A stretch of DNA of 64,000 nt, taken from Ligustrum vulgare. Its lineage: Eukaryota > Streptophyta > Magnoliopsida > Lamiales > Oleaceae. A program made the position numbers and the translations under genes. The stretch covers positions 16,568,133-16,632,132 of the forward strand of contig OY743187.1 of the NCBI GenBank assembly GCA_963555705.1, read 5' to 3'. This document shows, one piece after another, positions 10,551-23,000 of the stretch (position 1 is the stretch's first letter; each line of letters opens with the position of its first letter). Below the pieces are notes generated by a model. It saw only the letters and a list, made by a program, of their open reading frames with translations, did not search any database and was not told the DNA's origin.

Positions 10551-11188
10551 ATCTCCACCTTGACACAAATTCATCCAAGCCAAAAAAATTCAAACTCAAT
10601 AATTGGGATAACAGGCAAGCATTTAACACTTTGACGATCTCATACTCCACCATATGAGTATAACCAGCACTCAGAATTATCAACAAACTCCGAGCTTTTC
10701 ATTGGCTCATGTCGAAATAAACTTTGCTAAAAAATTATGGTGCAACTCCCATGTTTGGCTTTTCTTGGGAGCTCATCGGCCATCGACATCAATTTCACAA
10801 CACACTTTGTATTAACGTCAAACAAATGCCCGTGTGCAAATACATGTACCCGCCAGTAAGAACACATCCTCTATCATGGCAACTGGCTTCATGCCATAAG
10901 GAAGTCACATCTTACTAAAGTATATCATCACCACCCTCCATCAGGAGAGTCGCATTGTCCACCTCCGAGCAGTTAGCCGACTCTGCTCCACATTTTTGAC
11001 AATTTCTTCTTACATAACTGATTTACCGCAGTTCCAACACATTACCTTCTTCTTCATGGAGTTACCTCTCTTCCAATTTTCAGTAACAAGAAAAGCGTTT
11101 TCAGATGAACTGTCACTTCAACCTAATCAACTTAACTTCTAAAAATCTCGTCGTTTCCTTCCCGTACATCAAGATCAGCATGATGTGT

Positions 11189-11596
11189 TTAAATGTGAAC
11201 GGAAGAGACCAGATGAACCTTATCCTCATCATCAATCTTAACTCCAATATATAACAGTTCGGAAATAATCCCATTGAGAACACTAAGATGATCTAAGATT
11301 TTCGTACCTGCATTCATTCTCAAAGAATGAAACCGCTCCTTCAGATACAAGTTATTTGGCATGCTCTTCATCTGATACAATTCTTTCAGTTTTTCCCACA
11401 GTTCCTTCACAGAAAATATCCCATAAATATTTGCAAGAACATTTTTGGAAAAACAAAGTTGTAACATGCTAGCAGCCTTCAAATCCCAATCTTCACAATC
11501 TTCATCACTTGTGCTGGATTCAATTTCTTTGTCAAAACTCGGGGTTGGTTTTTCCTTCAAAGCTTTCTCCAGTCCCGTCTGATTCAATTCATCCAT
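11189..11596 (-). pseudogene. Copia gag remnant
   Basis: 135 codons with the UBN2/Copia gag pattern: DWDLKAASMLQLCFS, VKELWEKLKELYQMKS, LYLKERFHSLRMNAGT and LDHLSVLNGIISEL. Gag forms the virus-like particle that packages element RNA. The zinc knuckle downstream (CWNCGK, near 11030) survives only in part and is followed by stops. The full gag is longer, so this is a truncated relic, and no pol follows. Confidence 0.75.
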
Positions 11597-11743
11597 GACT
11601 TGTATTTACCATAAGTCAAAATTGATCTTCCAACCAAATTTCTCCACTTTGTACTTTAGAAACATATTTTCTTTTGCTCAAAAATCTTCGAACCACCTGA
11701 TACTATGTTAATTAGACGTCGATTTCCCCGTCGATGGCGCCAC

Positions 11744-13390
11744 TGTTGAGAATTACACACAAATTTCCTCTCTAATTAACCCACAGGAATTTGATGTTCA
11801 AGAAATAATAAGGCTGCATTCTCTTTGGCGTTATCCTGTCGTTTTCCGTTTTCTATTTCCGAAAAGGCAGAAAACGCGTTCTCTTGCGCCGTTTTCGGAA
11901 AAAAATTTCGAAAATGTTTCCAAAATTTGTAAAAGAAACGTTTTCCGCATTTTCCAAATATTATAACTATAAAGTGAAAACGCGCGTTTTTCGCGTTTTC
12001 ACATTTAAAAAAAAATTAAAATAATCAAAAATTTTGAAATTTGTCAAAATTTGTCATTTTTAATTACATTATTGGTCCCTGATTTTCAAAACTTTTCATT
12101 TTAATCCTCAAATTTTGAAATTTCTTTCGAAAATACCCTCCTTTATTTGCAACTTAGGTCCCTCAACTTCAGATTTCTTGCACATTAGTCCGTAAATTTT
12201 ACTTTTCTTTCAATTTAGTCTTTGTATTTGCTTTATAGGTTATTGTCTTCAAACATGTATAACTTTTGATGTACAATTCCGAATTGCACTCCGTTTTTTG
12301 CGTCGAATTCCAAATTCAACCATCTTTATGATGATGTATCATGTGCTTAATTATTAAACATTTCTTTTTTACTTTTGTATTGTAGACACTTATTTTGTGA
12401 GAGCATCATTGATTAACATAAATTGATTTCTGTAAATTTTATCGAAACTTAAATTTTAAACGTTATGAGTACTTACTAGAAGGATGTATATATATGAACT
12501 ATTAAATGGGACGATTACTCTAGATGGGCAAATTGCTACCCAAATGTAGAACGATTACTTTAGAAGGACAACATGAATTTTTGAATTTTTTTGGCATAAC
12601 CAAATTGAGTGATTGGGGATATTTGTGCAACTCAAATATGACATCTTTATTTCATTTATATTCACAAGTAATATAATTACAAGTATACATAAATAGTTTT
12701 CTGCAAAATTTTAAACAGGACATGTTTTCCAGATTTTCATTTTCGAAGACAGTTTTTAAAAATAACAAACTAAACGCGTTTTCAGGAATTTCGAGAAAAG
12801 TCACAAAAAATGAAAAATAGAAAATATTTTCGAAAATGAAAACAGGAAACTGAAATACAAAGAGAACGCAACCTAAGCAAACCAGAAAATAAGTACAAAC
12901 ACAGAAATTTACGTGGTTCGACAACTTGCCTACGTCCACGGACTCTCGCCAAACTTTTTCACTATATAATAAATTGTTACACATATATAGAATTTGCACT
13001 CACCAAAACCCCCAAATATTGTAGGAAAAATAATCAAGCTTTACAACATCTATCAATTTCTACTTCTTTGTATAACCCACAAAGAACCAAAAAAAAAAAT
13101 CAAGATGTTAGACTACATTTTTCCTCACAATACTCTCTAGTCAATGTGCAATTAATTGGCTCTTCAACACATATTTATAGGTAAACATAACCAAAAAACG
13201 TGTATTATTTATCCCCCAAAATGTTTCCTTGTTGAAGTAGAATAATCAGAATAAGGAAAGAAATTCATGCCAAAAAGATTATCTTCATTTTCTTTTCACT
13301 CTTAACTTGGTCTCCAAGTTAACCACTTTAACAAGAAAATCAATTGTCCAAGATATTCACATTCTTAATTTGGGTCAAAATATCCCAACA
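11744..13390 (-). repeat. LTR, element-5' copy, with nested insertion
   Basis: Starts TGTTGAGAATTAC and ends TATCCCAACA in plus orientation. The 1062-bp insertion at 11812-12873 splits it; without that it is about 580 bp, like its partner. Confidence 0.8.
11812..12873. mobile_element. Non-autonomous Harbinger-like element, copy 1
   Basis: 1062 bp. Inverted ends GGCTGCATTCTCTTTG and (right end, reverse complement) GGTTGCGTTCTCTTTG, flanked by TAA on both sides. The empty site is given by the sister LTR. The subterminal sequence is rich in GTTTTC and CGAAAACG. No ORF. A second copy lies at 41798-42595. Confidence 0.75.
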
Positions 13391-13770
13391 TAAAATTTTC
13401 TATAGCTCGATTCATCTCTCGAAAGTAATAAGAAAGGTTCCATCATCAAATTTTGAAGAGCATGGTTAAGCTTTAGTTCGCTGAAAAATAAAATTAATAT
13501 TATTTGTATTTATTTTGAAAGAAGTGTTTTATGTTGAGTTGGACACATTCATTTGATTCCATTAGTAATGGTGTTGACGACGAAATCTGTTTTAAGGAGA
13601 TTTGAGCTCGATATACCTCTCTTCATTTCATATCCTAATAACTTCTTATTTTTCTTACATTTCTAGTAAGTCGAAGTTCTATCCAAATTTATTTTGCCCG
13701 TAATTACATGAATAGTGTGAGAATATATTATTTGCACCATATTTTTCTAATAAATGAAATGATGTAGGTG

Positions 13771-14661
13771 ATTTGATGGAGCGACGTGATACAACGTTGG
13801 CCTTTCTGGATCATTGGAAGTGCTAGACGTGATGTGACAAAGGTGACAACTTCAAATGGGCATAAAATTCACACAAGGTGTTAGAATCAGTATTATGACC
13901 ATTCTGGAAAGCTCTCGATGAACCGGATACGACACAATTTTGCTGTGACTTATAATGGATTTTTGCCATTTGAGATCGTTATCTTTGTCAAAATTGTATT
14001 TTTCTATCTTTAGTTGTTATTTTTGTAGTTTTTTCATTTATTAATTTCACATCCAAAGCCAGGGACGAATCTAGGAAGTCAATCCAGCACGAGTGGCCGA
14101 ACACCCTCGTCAAGATCTAAATTCGTCCTTGTCAGGATTTGGAAGGGTATAATCAAACAAGATAAAATCAGCAATGACTAGATGATTTAGATTCTGAAGG
14201 CATTTTTACATGATGAACAAGATTATAGTTTGTTTAAAAGTATTCACATTTTTCGTCCCTTCAAACTTGACTATTACATTATTTTTAGGTTTTCTTTTAT
14301 ATGTTCTCAACCGAAAGTGGATACATTATTCCTTCTTTGTGTCATGTAGAATAGCTTTAAAATATGATTTAAAGCTGAGTTTCACTTCCAATACTTGAAA
14401 GTGGACACATTATTCCCTCTTCGTGCCTCGATTTCAACTACTGGAAGTAAAACTCAACAAGTATTGGCAAAGATATTCGGTTTCCATTTTGTCATCACAT
14501 TTTTTAGTTATGAACTTATGATCAACAAATACAATCAAAATTTTAAATACTACATTCAGAAATTATACGAAGGACGTCTGGACTCTATTGAGGTTTGTGA
14601 TTCAAAATATTAGTTCAATTTATGTCAACCAGGTTTATTTTTTTTCTCATCTTCTATCTTA
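13771..14661. other. Intergenic, no recognisable gene
   Basis: AT-rich sequence. It contains two 'gtggacac/tacattattcc' half-repeats near 14320 and 14400. Short frames only; nothing conserved is recognised. Confidence 0.4.
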
Positions 14662-14818
14662 AACCTTGTTTGGTATTGATAAAAATCAGATTTTTAGTAA
14701 ATTTTGATAAAAGTTAATGAGATATATGGTTAAAAAATTGTGGGTATCATAAAATGTGTTGTTAAAATTAAATATTGACTTTGAATTATATTAAAATCTA
14801 GAGAAACCAAACACGGGC
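14662..14818. mobile_element. Tourist-like MITE
   Basis: 157 bp with inverted ends AACCTTGTTTGGT and (right, reverse complement) GCCCGTGTTTGGT, flanked by TTA on both sides. Length and structure match the MITE at 7979-8137. Confidence 0.7.
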
Positions 14819-16165
14819 TTAGTCTTTTATATCATAACAAGAGTCAAATGCGGAAAATTGTTTAAGTTTTCATTTTCAATGAAGTTGACAATAATGTATA
14901 AAAAATATTAAAATCTATGATCATTTATTATTTAAATATATAAATTGACATTTACTATCTAAATAAGTTTTTAATAATTTGTATTGATTATGTTGTTTTT
15001 TAAATTTTAATAATTATAGTGATAGAATACATTTATAGACATTTTTATAAATCATAAAATTTCTCAAACAGATCCGTTTGTAAAAAATTTTACAAACACA
15101 CATTTATAATTATTGTACTAAATTCTTGATTGAAAACTAAAAAAAAAAAAAGTTAACTACAAGAGTCAAATTCAGAAAATTGTGTAAAATTTCATTTTCA
15201 ATGAGGTTAACAATAATGTATAAGAATTATTGAAATCTACGATCGTTTATTATTTGAAAAATTATTTTTAGTAGAATATGTGGTTAAAAATTTAAAATCT
15301 TTTATGAATTTATGTGTAATATTATTTTACTGATAAATGTGTGGTTAATAAGATGAAAGAAAAATGTATTTTGTTTTTATAAGGGCCAAATAGGGTCTAG
15401 AAAAGTAGTAAAATTTATAAATTGATTTATAAATTATAATAATTACGTAAACATAAATATTTGAGTACACTTTCTATATAATATTACATTAAACAAAATA
15501 TATCATAATGAGACCTATTATTTCAAAATAATGTGGATTGTAACAGTAAAATTTTGGGAAATATGTAGTCGAATATCAGAGAATTTTTTTGAATTTATAT
15601 ATAGATTATTTTAGTAATGAAATTTGCAGTTAAAATGATTTTGAATTCGATCAATATTTATAGTATGAGCATTAAAATTATAATTTATCTTTAAGTTATT
15701 TATTAGTTGTTCTTAATAATGATAAATAAAAAAAAAACTATTTTTGTGATAAATTATATTTATTTCAGTAATAATTAAAATAAATATATTCTATATAAAC
15801 GTGTTGTGTTAGAAATGAAAGAATTGGATTAATATATTTTGAAAATAAATAAATAAAATTATTGAAGTTTTACTTCCTAAAATGTCAATTAAATGAGTAT
15901 GTTTTTCAATATGCATATTACAAGAATCATTGATTTATTGATATCAACTTTTGTTATTAATGCATAAATTAAATACAGTTTTTTTTTTTCTTATTTTGAT
16001 TTTTTTTTTTTTAAGTTTCAAATTCGATAACATTTTGTAATAAAATGTTATTTTTATATATTTTTTTTATTTGATATGATTGTATAATCAATATACTTCC
16101 ATAAATTTTCATCGAAATCCTTTTCATTGATAAAAATCTCGTACATCGCACTGGAGAAAATCTAA

Positions 16166-16279
16166 TTTTTAATGAAACATCAAACAAAAACGAACAGATA
16201 CATTATAACTCAAAAAATTTTATTTTTAATGAAACATCAAACAAAAACGAACAGATACATTATAACTCAAAAAATTTAA
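16166..16279. repeat. 57-bp tandem duplication, essentially exact
   Basis: Two adjacent copies of a unit that includes TTTTTAATGAAACATCAAAC and CGAACAGATACATTATAAC, offset by 57 bases. The near-identity suggests a recent slip or unequal exchange. Confidence 0.8.
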
Positions 16280-17107
16280 AATAAAATTACATAGGAATGT
16301 AAACGCAAAATAGCCTTTAACGTATATTTCTCAAAAATAAATGTAGTCTTTTACTATTTTCTTTTATCACGTAGCATTTTTTTGAAATAAATTTCAAACA
16401 ATGCATCGACTCTACATCATAAAAACTCCAAAAAATACACCATTTTTTAGCTATATGCTTCAAAAACTAAGAAAGGAATTTCAATTTAAAAAAAAAAAGA
16501 TTGAAAACTCGGGCCTCCAAAAGCATAAAATGTCAATTAATTTCTTTCACCATTTTCATTCGTTTTTTTTAAGTAGAGATACAAGATACGTGAAAACTAC
16601 CCACTAATACTCATTAAGTTGACTTAGTCTAACTACAAAATCAAATAAAAATCTTACAATTTAAAATTTAAAATAACTTCACTAAAAAAATAAATATAAA
16701 TATAGATCCATAACATTCCTCTTACTTAAAAACACCATTGTTCTCGTGGGTGGACTTGTCCAAAATAATTTGTTCTCTCTTCTTTAACGATTTAAAAGTA
16801 GATATATATGATCATATTTTGGAGATGCTATAAGAAGTTTTTTTAATTTAAAATAGAAATTGAGTTTTGGTTGAAAGAGTCTAGGTCTTTTGAATGCATT
16901 GAAATTTGGTTAACAACCCAAAAAATACTAAATTTTGGTAACAATCCGAACACTTGAATATTAGTTATCTACCCGTGCGATGCACAAAATATATAATTTT
17001 TAAATCATAATTTTGTAAATATCTTGATTTAATCATATATTAAATAAAAAAAATATAGTTTAAATAAAATTTCAATACAAAATGTTATTGAATTTGAAAT
17101 TCTGAAA

Positions 17108-18600
17108 ATAAAAAATGCTACATGTACACTAAGTATACTGCGTCACTCAAAATTTGACACTCGTTTAAATTTTTTATATAATTTTTTTTACTTTTATTTA
17201 CGTTTTTCTCTGAAAATTTGTCCACCTCATCACCTATTTCCCTTTTAATATGTTATAATTTTTTATTAACTATATTTTTTAATGTGTTACTTACATATAT
17301 TTTATTTGAAATCTAATATATTAATTAATATTTCATTTTTTTAAACATGCCAATTTTTTTCAAAATAATGAAATGATTGCCTCTGTTTGTTAATAATGTT
17401 TGGTTTATAAACTTGTTTATTTATGATTTTGGGATAAAAAGTAGTTGCTGAAAATTGGAGAGAGAAAATATGTGTAGTTAAAAATTTGATAGAAAATAGT
17501 TAATTATTTTTGTAACATGCGTATTGAAAAGCCTACTCATTTATTGGCATATTAGGAAGTAAAATTTCAATAATTCTATTTATATATTTTCAAAATATAT
17601 TAATTCAATTTTTTTTATTTCTGACTTAACAAATTTATATAGCATATATTTATTTATTTATTTTAAAATATACTAATCCAAAATTTTCATTTTTAATGTA
17701 ACACACATTTACATAGATATGATATGACATTTATTTAAGTTCAAATATTAATCCAATTTTTTCATTTCCTACATAACACATGTTATTGAATTTGAAACTT
17801 AAAAAAAAAAATCAAAAAAAAAAAATTCTACTTGTACACTCAGTGTATCGCGCCATTCAAAGTTTGGCACTTAATTAAATTTTTTATCTAAAATTTCTTT
17901 TGACTTTTATTTACGTTTTCTATAAAAAAATTGTCCACCTTATCACCTATTTTTCTTTTAATATATTATAATTTTTAATTAACTTTATTTTTTAATATGC
18001 TGCTTACATATATTTTATTCGAAATCCAATATACTAATTAATATATTTTATTTTTCCTTATTTTTTAAACATACCAATTTTTGTCAAAATAATGAAATGA
18101 TTAAATTTTCTACCAATTTATAATTGGTGGTAAAAAGTTGATAGAAAATAATTAATTATTTTTGTAATATACTTATTGAAGAACCTACTCATTTATTGAC
18201 ATATTAGGAAGTAAAATTTCAATGATTTTATTTATTTATTTTTAAAATATATTGATTCAAAATTTTCATTTCTAATTTAAAAAATTTATATAGCATGTAT
18301 TTATTTATTTTCAAATATATTAATTCAAAATTTTCATTTTCAATGTAACACATTTACATAGATATGACATTTATTTATATTCAAATATATTAATAGAATT
18401 TTTTTCATTTTCTACATAATACATTTACATAAATATCACATTTATATATATTCAAATATATTAATCCAATTTGTTCATTTCTTACATAACACATTTATAT
18501 AGATATCACATTATATAGGTTCAAATATAGTAATCTAACTTTTTCATTTTCAATGTAACACATTTACACATAGTACATTTATTATATTTCTTACTAAATA
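17108..18600. repeat. Diverged 0.7-kb tandem duplication plus 65-70-bp minisatellite
   Basis: Blocks starting at CTAC(A/T)TGTACACT at about 17115 and 17829 run in parallel through the blocks GTCCACCT(C/T)ATCACCTA, ATATATTTTATT and CCTACTCATTTATTG. A partial Tourist element interrupts copy 1. From about 18290 a shorter unit (ATTTTC...TAACACATTTACATAGATAT) repeats four or five times. Copies are diverged. No gene. Confidence 0.65.
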
Positions 18601-18712
18601 TGTAATAAATAATAATTTTTCCTACAAAATCTTTATCTTTTATTTCTTTATTTATTTTTTTTATATATAATGACTCTCTCTCCTTACTTCTATTTTTATA
18701 TATATAAAGATA

Positions 18713-18792
18713 GTGGAAATTACAGGGAACCCTACATTTTAATTTCTGTATTCAAAAATAAGACCAAACTAAAATTTATTCAAAAATCAGGT
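18713..18792. repeat. MULE left terminal inverted repeat
   Basis: 80 bp. It shares GTGGAAATTACA, AAAAATAAGA and CAAAAATCAGGT with the ends of the MULE at 5020-6707, which ties the two elements to one family. Confidence 0.75.
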
Positions 18793-19077
18793 TTGACATA
18801 AGTTATTTAATATATTATACAAATAGAATATTTAAAGATTATCTAAAACACAAGTAACGCAATTATGGTTTATAAATATAGAAAAAGATTTTAGAAATAA
18901 ATTATCTTAAAATCATTTCTCTACATATACGGCGTCGATATATATCTGATTCCTTCCAGTCACACGAAACTTCCGTAAACTCATATTCTTCTCTGCATAA
19001 ACCGCGACATTAACTGGCGTCCAGTCTCCATTGATCTCGTACAAAGCATCGAAGCTGGTAGAGGTGAAATATTGAAA

Positions 19078-19132
19078 ATGTCAGATAAGAAGAACACCGA
19101 AAGGAAAAGGAAGAGAGAAGACAAAACGTAAA
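19078..19132 (+). CDS. Possible first exon of the MULE Ulp1 gene
   Basis: An ATG near 19078 opens a short frame with a basic, NLS-like stretch (MSDKKNTERKRKREDK), followed by a possible GTAAAC donor. It lies upstream of the Ulp1 exons on the same strand. There is no other support; it may be chance. Confidence 0.2.
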
Positions 19133-20055
19133 CTGGAGGAAAAGAAATTCAGGGTGTTGGAAGTAGTCGAAGAACACAAAAACGATGGGTATGTAATAAA
19201 ATGAATTGATTTTGACCTTAGAATGCATAAAATAGCATGGGTAAACTCATATTGGATGTAGTTATCTTAAATTTTTAAATATGTGACGTAAAATTTAATG
19301 TATCTGAATTGGGGATTCTGTCAATGTGATTTGGAAAAATTGAGAATACTAATTTCCTACGTGTTTTATAGTTGTGACCTTAATATATCAACTTTGTGAC
19401 CTAAACCTAATCGTGCAATCAGAATGTTCCCTGTGAAATTTTTGATTTCATGTATCTCGTTGTTACTGGGCGAACATTGTGTCAATACAAGGAAGAAGAC
19501 ATTTGATAAGAATCTAAAAACTCACTTGACCTGAAAACTTCAATGCGTTGTGCAATTTTGTGAACAAGTAGTTACTTATTTAGATGTGAACTTAGAAGTT
19601 ATTCCTATGTGACCTACATGACATTGTTCAGAATGACCTTGTGACCTCATTACATAAAAAATTATCATCAAAGTTCTGATGAAAGGGATTTGTGTGATCA
19701 GTTGGAAGAGAACATGGATGATATCTACCAATAAAACCTGTACGGAAATCCAAAAAGAATGTGCATATGTAGTCAATGCCCAATTCTAAGGTCAAATTTG
19801 CATACACGTGTTAAATTAAATTCTAATTTCATTGTCATAGAGTTACCTTCATAGTTGCATATGTTTAGTTCCAGAATATAAGCATGATTGATGTATGCAG
19901 TGCAGTTTGTGACTTAGTTGCAACCTAACACATGTGATCCTCTGACCTGGTTTAGTGAATACTGTGACCTGGTTCTCCAAATGGTGTGACCTAGCAAATT
20001 CACACCACAGGCCTTTGTGTGTAGTGATAGTAATTTGAGTTCATCTTTCTTTCAG

Positions 20056-23000
20056 GTGTGGCCATATGTTATCCTAAAAGAGGAATGGTTCCCGGGGAAA
20101 ATCACTACAAATGCTGTGAAGAATGCTCTAACTCATTTCAAATCCAAATTCAATGATGCTCAGACGGAGATACTCGCGCAGACTTGTTTTTCACACTATG
20201 TTGAGTGCAATGAGATAATTATTCAGCCGCAGTTAATTCGTAATTTCCTTCTTAGAATGGTTGAACAACCGAATCCTCAAGAATTGTGGTTTCTCATTGC
20301 TGGTCGATATGTCCGATATGCACTGCCGGAGTTCACGTTAGTCACAGGCTTGAGGTACGATGGAGTGGATGAGCGGAGAAACCTTGAGAATTTACCATCA
20401 CGGATAAAAGCGACATACTTCAGTCACTTGCACATAGTGACAAATGATGATAGTAGAGATGTGTTCTTGGGGATCTCCGACGCACCTGACAATGATATAG
20501 TTCGGCTTGGCATCCTGTACTTGATTACATCATACCTATTCTCCACGTCATACAAGAAAGTTGCTGAAGAATATCTCTTTCCACTAGTTGAGAATTACGA
20601 TGCAATGGCAAGGCACCCTTGGGGTAAGGACCTATTCGACATATCAGTTACATCTCTGAAAGATGCACTAAAGAAGCATAATCCTCATTATAGACTGGGT
20701 GGATTTCTAGTTGGTTTTCAAGTTTGGATTTACAAGACTCTACCAATTTTAAACGAAAGAGTTGCAATAAGAATTAGGACTACATATCCTCGAATACTCA
20801 ACTGGCGTGCAGAGAAGATACATGTGTATTCTACATTGGAAGAGAAGATCCTTTCTGAAACAAACGTAAGTGTTATAGCATGTATACCCCATTGTATAAT
20901 TTTCAACTCGAGTCACAATCAATTTGACTTAAAACTATGAATATTTTCAGGTCACATCCTATGCAGATTAGGTCACAAATAACATTATTTCATATGTGTA
21001 TCTTGTAGATTGAAGTTCGGGACCTTGATCCAAATGATTTGGAGATCTCACAGTCTTACATGGAAGGTGTCCAATACGTGACCCCAAGACAACCAGGGCA
21101 TGATGCAGCTACTGCATCCAAGTCAGCATCGAAATCCGTGCCAACGTTGTTGATGATTACTGACGGAAGTGTTGGGTACGTAAATGATATAAAAGATGAC
21201 GATGATGACGATTTTGTGGATCCCCCGCCAATAACACATAAGCCTGGTAATGATTTTGACAGTATGTCATACCAGGCGAGGTTGGCACTAGATGAGTTAG
21301 ACTTCATGCACTCAACTGAACCTGATTATATTCCTACAATGCATCCCGATGACACACAGTCTGAAGAGGCTCCAGAATCAAATTTTAAGTGGCCATTAAT
21401 TACTTACTTCATTAGGTAATTATAAATTTTTTTAAAAAAATATACAATATGTTATTTTAAGCAGGAAAATATGCGATGGAAGAATGAGATTCAGCATCAA
21501 ATCTCCCAACTCCAAACCCAAAACAAGGAACTAACTGAGGAGGTTCATACACTGAGATCACAGGTCCAGCTTATGAAATCTGACAGGACACATGCAATGA
21601 AAACCATAATGAGGTCACAGCTGGATATAAAAAAGGAGATTATTGAATTGAAGTCTGGAATATCTTTCATGTCCGAAACAATATATAAAATGATATCAAG
21701 TTCATTTGAATCTTTCTAGAAGAATTTTATGGACAAGAGTAAGAGCCATGATGATCTGGGTCCCGAGTTGGCTAAGGTACTAATGATTTTTTTTACAAAT
21801 ATACAGTATGCACATCAAATTATACCCCCATTGTTAACCTGTTTCCATTTTATTCAACTTAGGATCTGAAGTCATAGGAGAAGTCTGTCTCCAGTGACAA
21901 GGGTAGGTCCCATGCTTCTGATGATGTGGTCGAGCCTTCTAGTCAGACTCCATCTTTTGATCTAGGAATGGGCTTCACCCAGACGCAGGCATCTCCCAAT
22001 ACGCCTGCTCACCTGAGAAGTCGCGGCAAAGAAATTGGAAATCTTGAAAAAATAGTAGCTGCAGTTGTGCAGGAATGTGAAGACGTCAACCGGCAGGTAA
22101 ATGTTTGTAAGTGTTCAACACGAACATGTATTTCTTTCTGGTATTATGCGTTCCGCTACTTCACACTCACAACATTCAAATCACATACAATAATAGCTCA
22201 GGACATGTTCACATTCAATATTATATGTCTCCTTCAGGAAAAAATCCAGGACACATTCACAATATATCAGGTCACATTAAATACAGCTGGAGATATCATA
22301 CACTAATCTGTCAGGACACATTCATATACATCATTATATATGTGTCATATACATATTCTCCAGGACACAGTCACAAACCTCAGGAACAATTCACATATAT
22401 AAGCACTGCATTCATATATACATCTTTTTTTCTAGCCTCATATATAGGCAACCATTCTTTACAATATTTATCTATTAATTTTGTTGCATGTACTCTACTT
22501 GACATATGTTCCAATTGCAGTCGACACCAGGACTTCCCGTGAAGAGGGCAACCAGACTTCCTAGATCACTGCGTTCACCATTCGTGGCTAGCGAAGGCAA
22601 ACAACTGAAGCAACCGGATAAGATTTTAGTCTTCCAGAACTATGACCGTCATGCTGATGATGTGGACATCAATAATTTCAAAAACTAGTTTAATCGAGGC
22701 TACAAACCAAACAACAAGTAAGAAACTGTTAACATTTTCAATGCTTCCAATGGTCTATCATATCTCATATGATTCAAAAACCCCCATTTTACCTCTGTGG
22801 GAAAAAATTCAGTGAGGAAGATGACAAGATAAAACCCCCTTTATGTTTGGACGTGTCCCAGTTGGTTCAAAAACCTGGTGGCACGATCTTATTAACTCTA
22901 ACTCTTCCCTATCTAGCACGGTCAGATGAGTCCATCCACCCTCACAATTTACAATTAAATTACGATTACACATAATGCACATGTAATGCCCTACTGCTAA

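Larger units (their letters stand above)
9973..13390 (-). mobile_element. Non-autonomous Copia-type LTR retrotransposon (pol-less)
   Basis: Two LTRs of about 580 bp, 9973-10550 and 11744-13390 (the latter enlarged by a nested insertion), enclose 1.2 kb. On the minus strand the LTR starts TGTTGGGATA, and the 3' LTR is preceded by the polypurine tract AAGGTGGAGA. The flanking TAAA(A) fits a 5-bp duplication with one base lost. Only a gag remnant lies inside and no pol is left, as in large retrotransposon derivatives. The element sits in copy B of the local tandem repeat. Confidence 0.8.
8451..13770. repeat. Three-copy tandem repeat (about 0.55-0.57 kb units), interrupted
   Basis: Each unit starts around AAGCTTTAGTT. 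Copy A starts at 8451, copy B near 9020 and copy C near 13468. Shared blocks include CTGTTTTAAGGAGATTTGAG, AGTCGAA(A/G)TTCTAT, TTTGCACGTAATTA and TTTCTATAGCTC. Copy B is split first by a solo LTR (9351-9822) and then by a 3.4-kb LTR element (9973-13390); removing both restores continuity with copy C. No coding frame is conserved between copies. Function unknown. Confidence 0.7.
14819..18703. other. AT-rich gene-free block with tandem duplications
   Basis: Very AT-rich. A diverged repeat of about 80 bases around CAATGA(A/G)GTT(G/A)ACAATAATG occurs near 14830 and 15160. A partial Tourist-like right end (GGGCCAAATAGGG) lies near 15387, and a partial left end (GCCTCTGTTTGTTAA) near 17380. No open frame of note. 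Confidence 0.55.

Noticed and set aside
22111..22542. 143-codon plus-strand ORF
   Set aside because: It lies in a motif-filled intron of the MULE Ulp1 gene and is made of repeated AGGACACATTCAC-type units.
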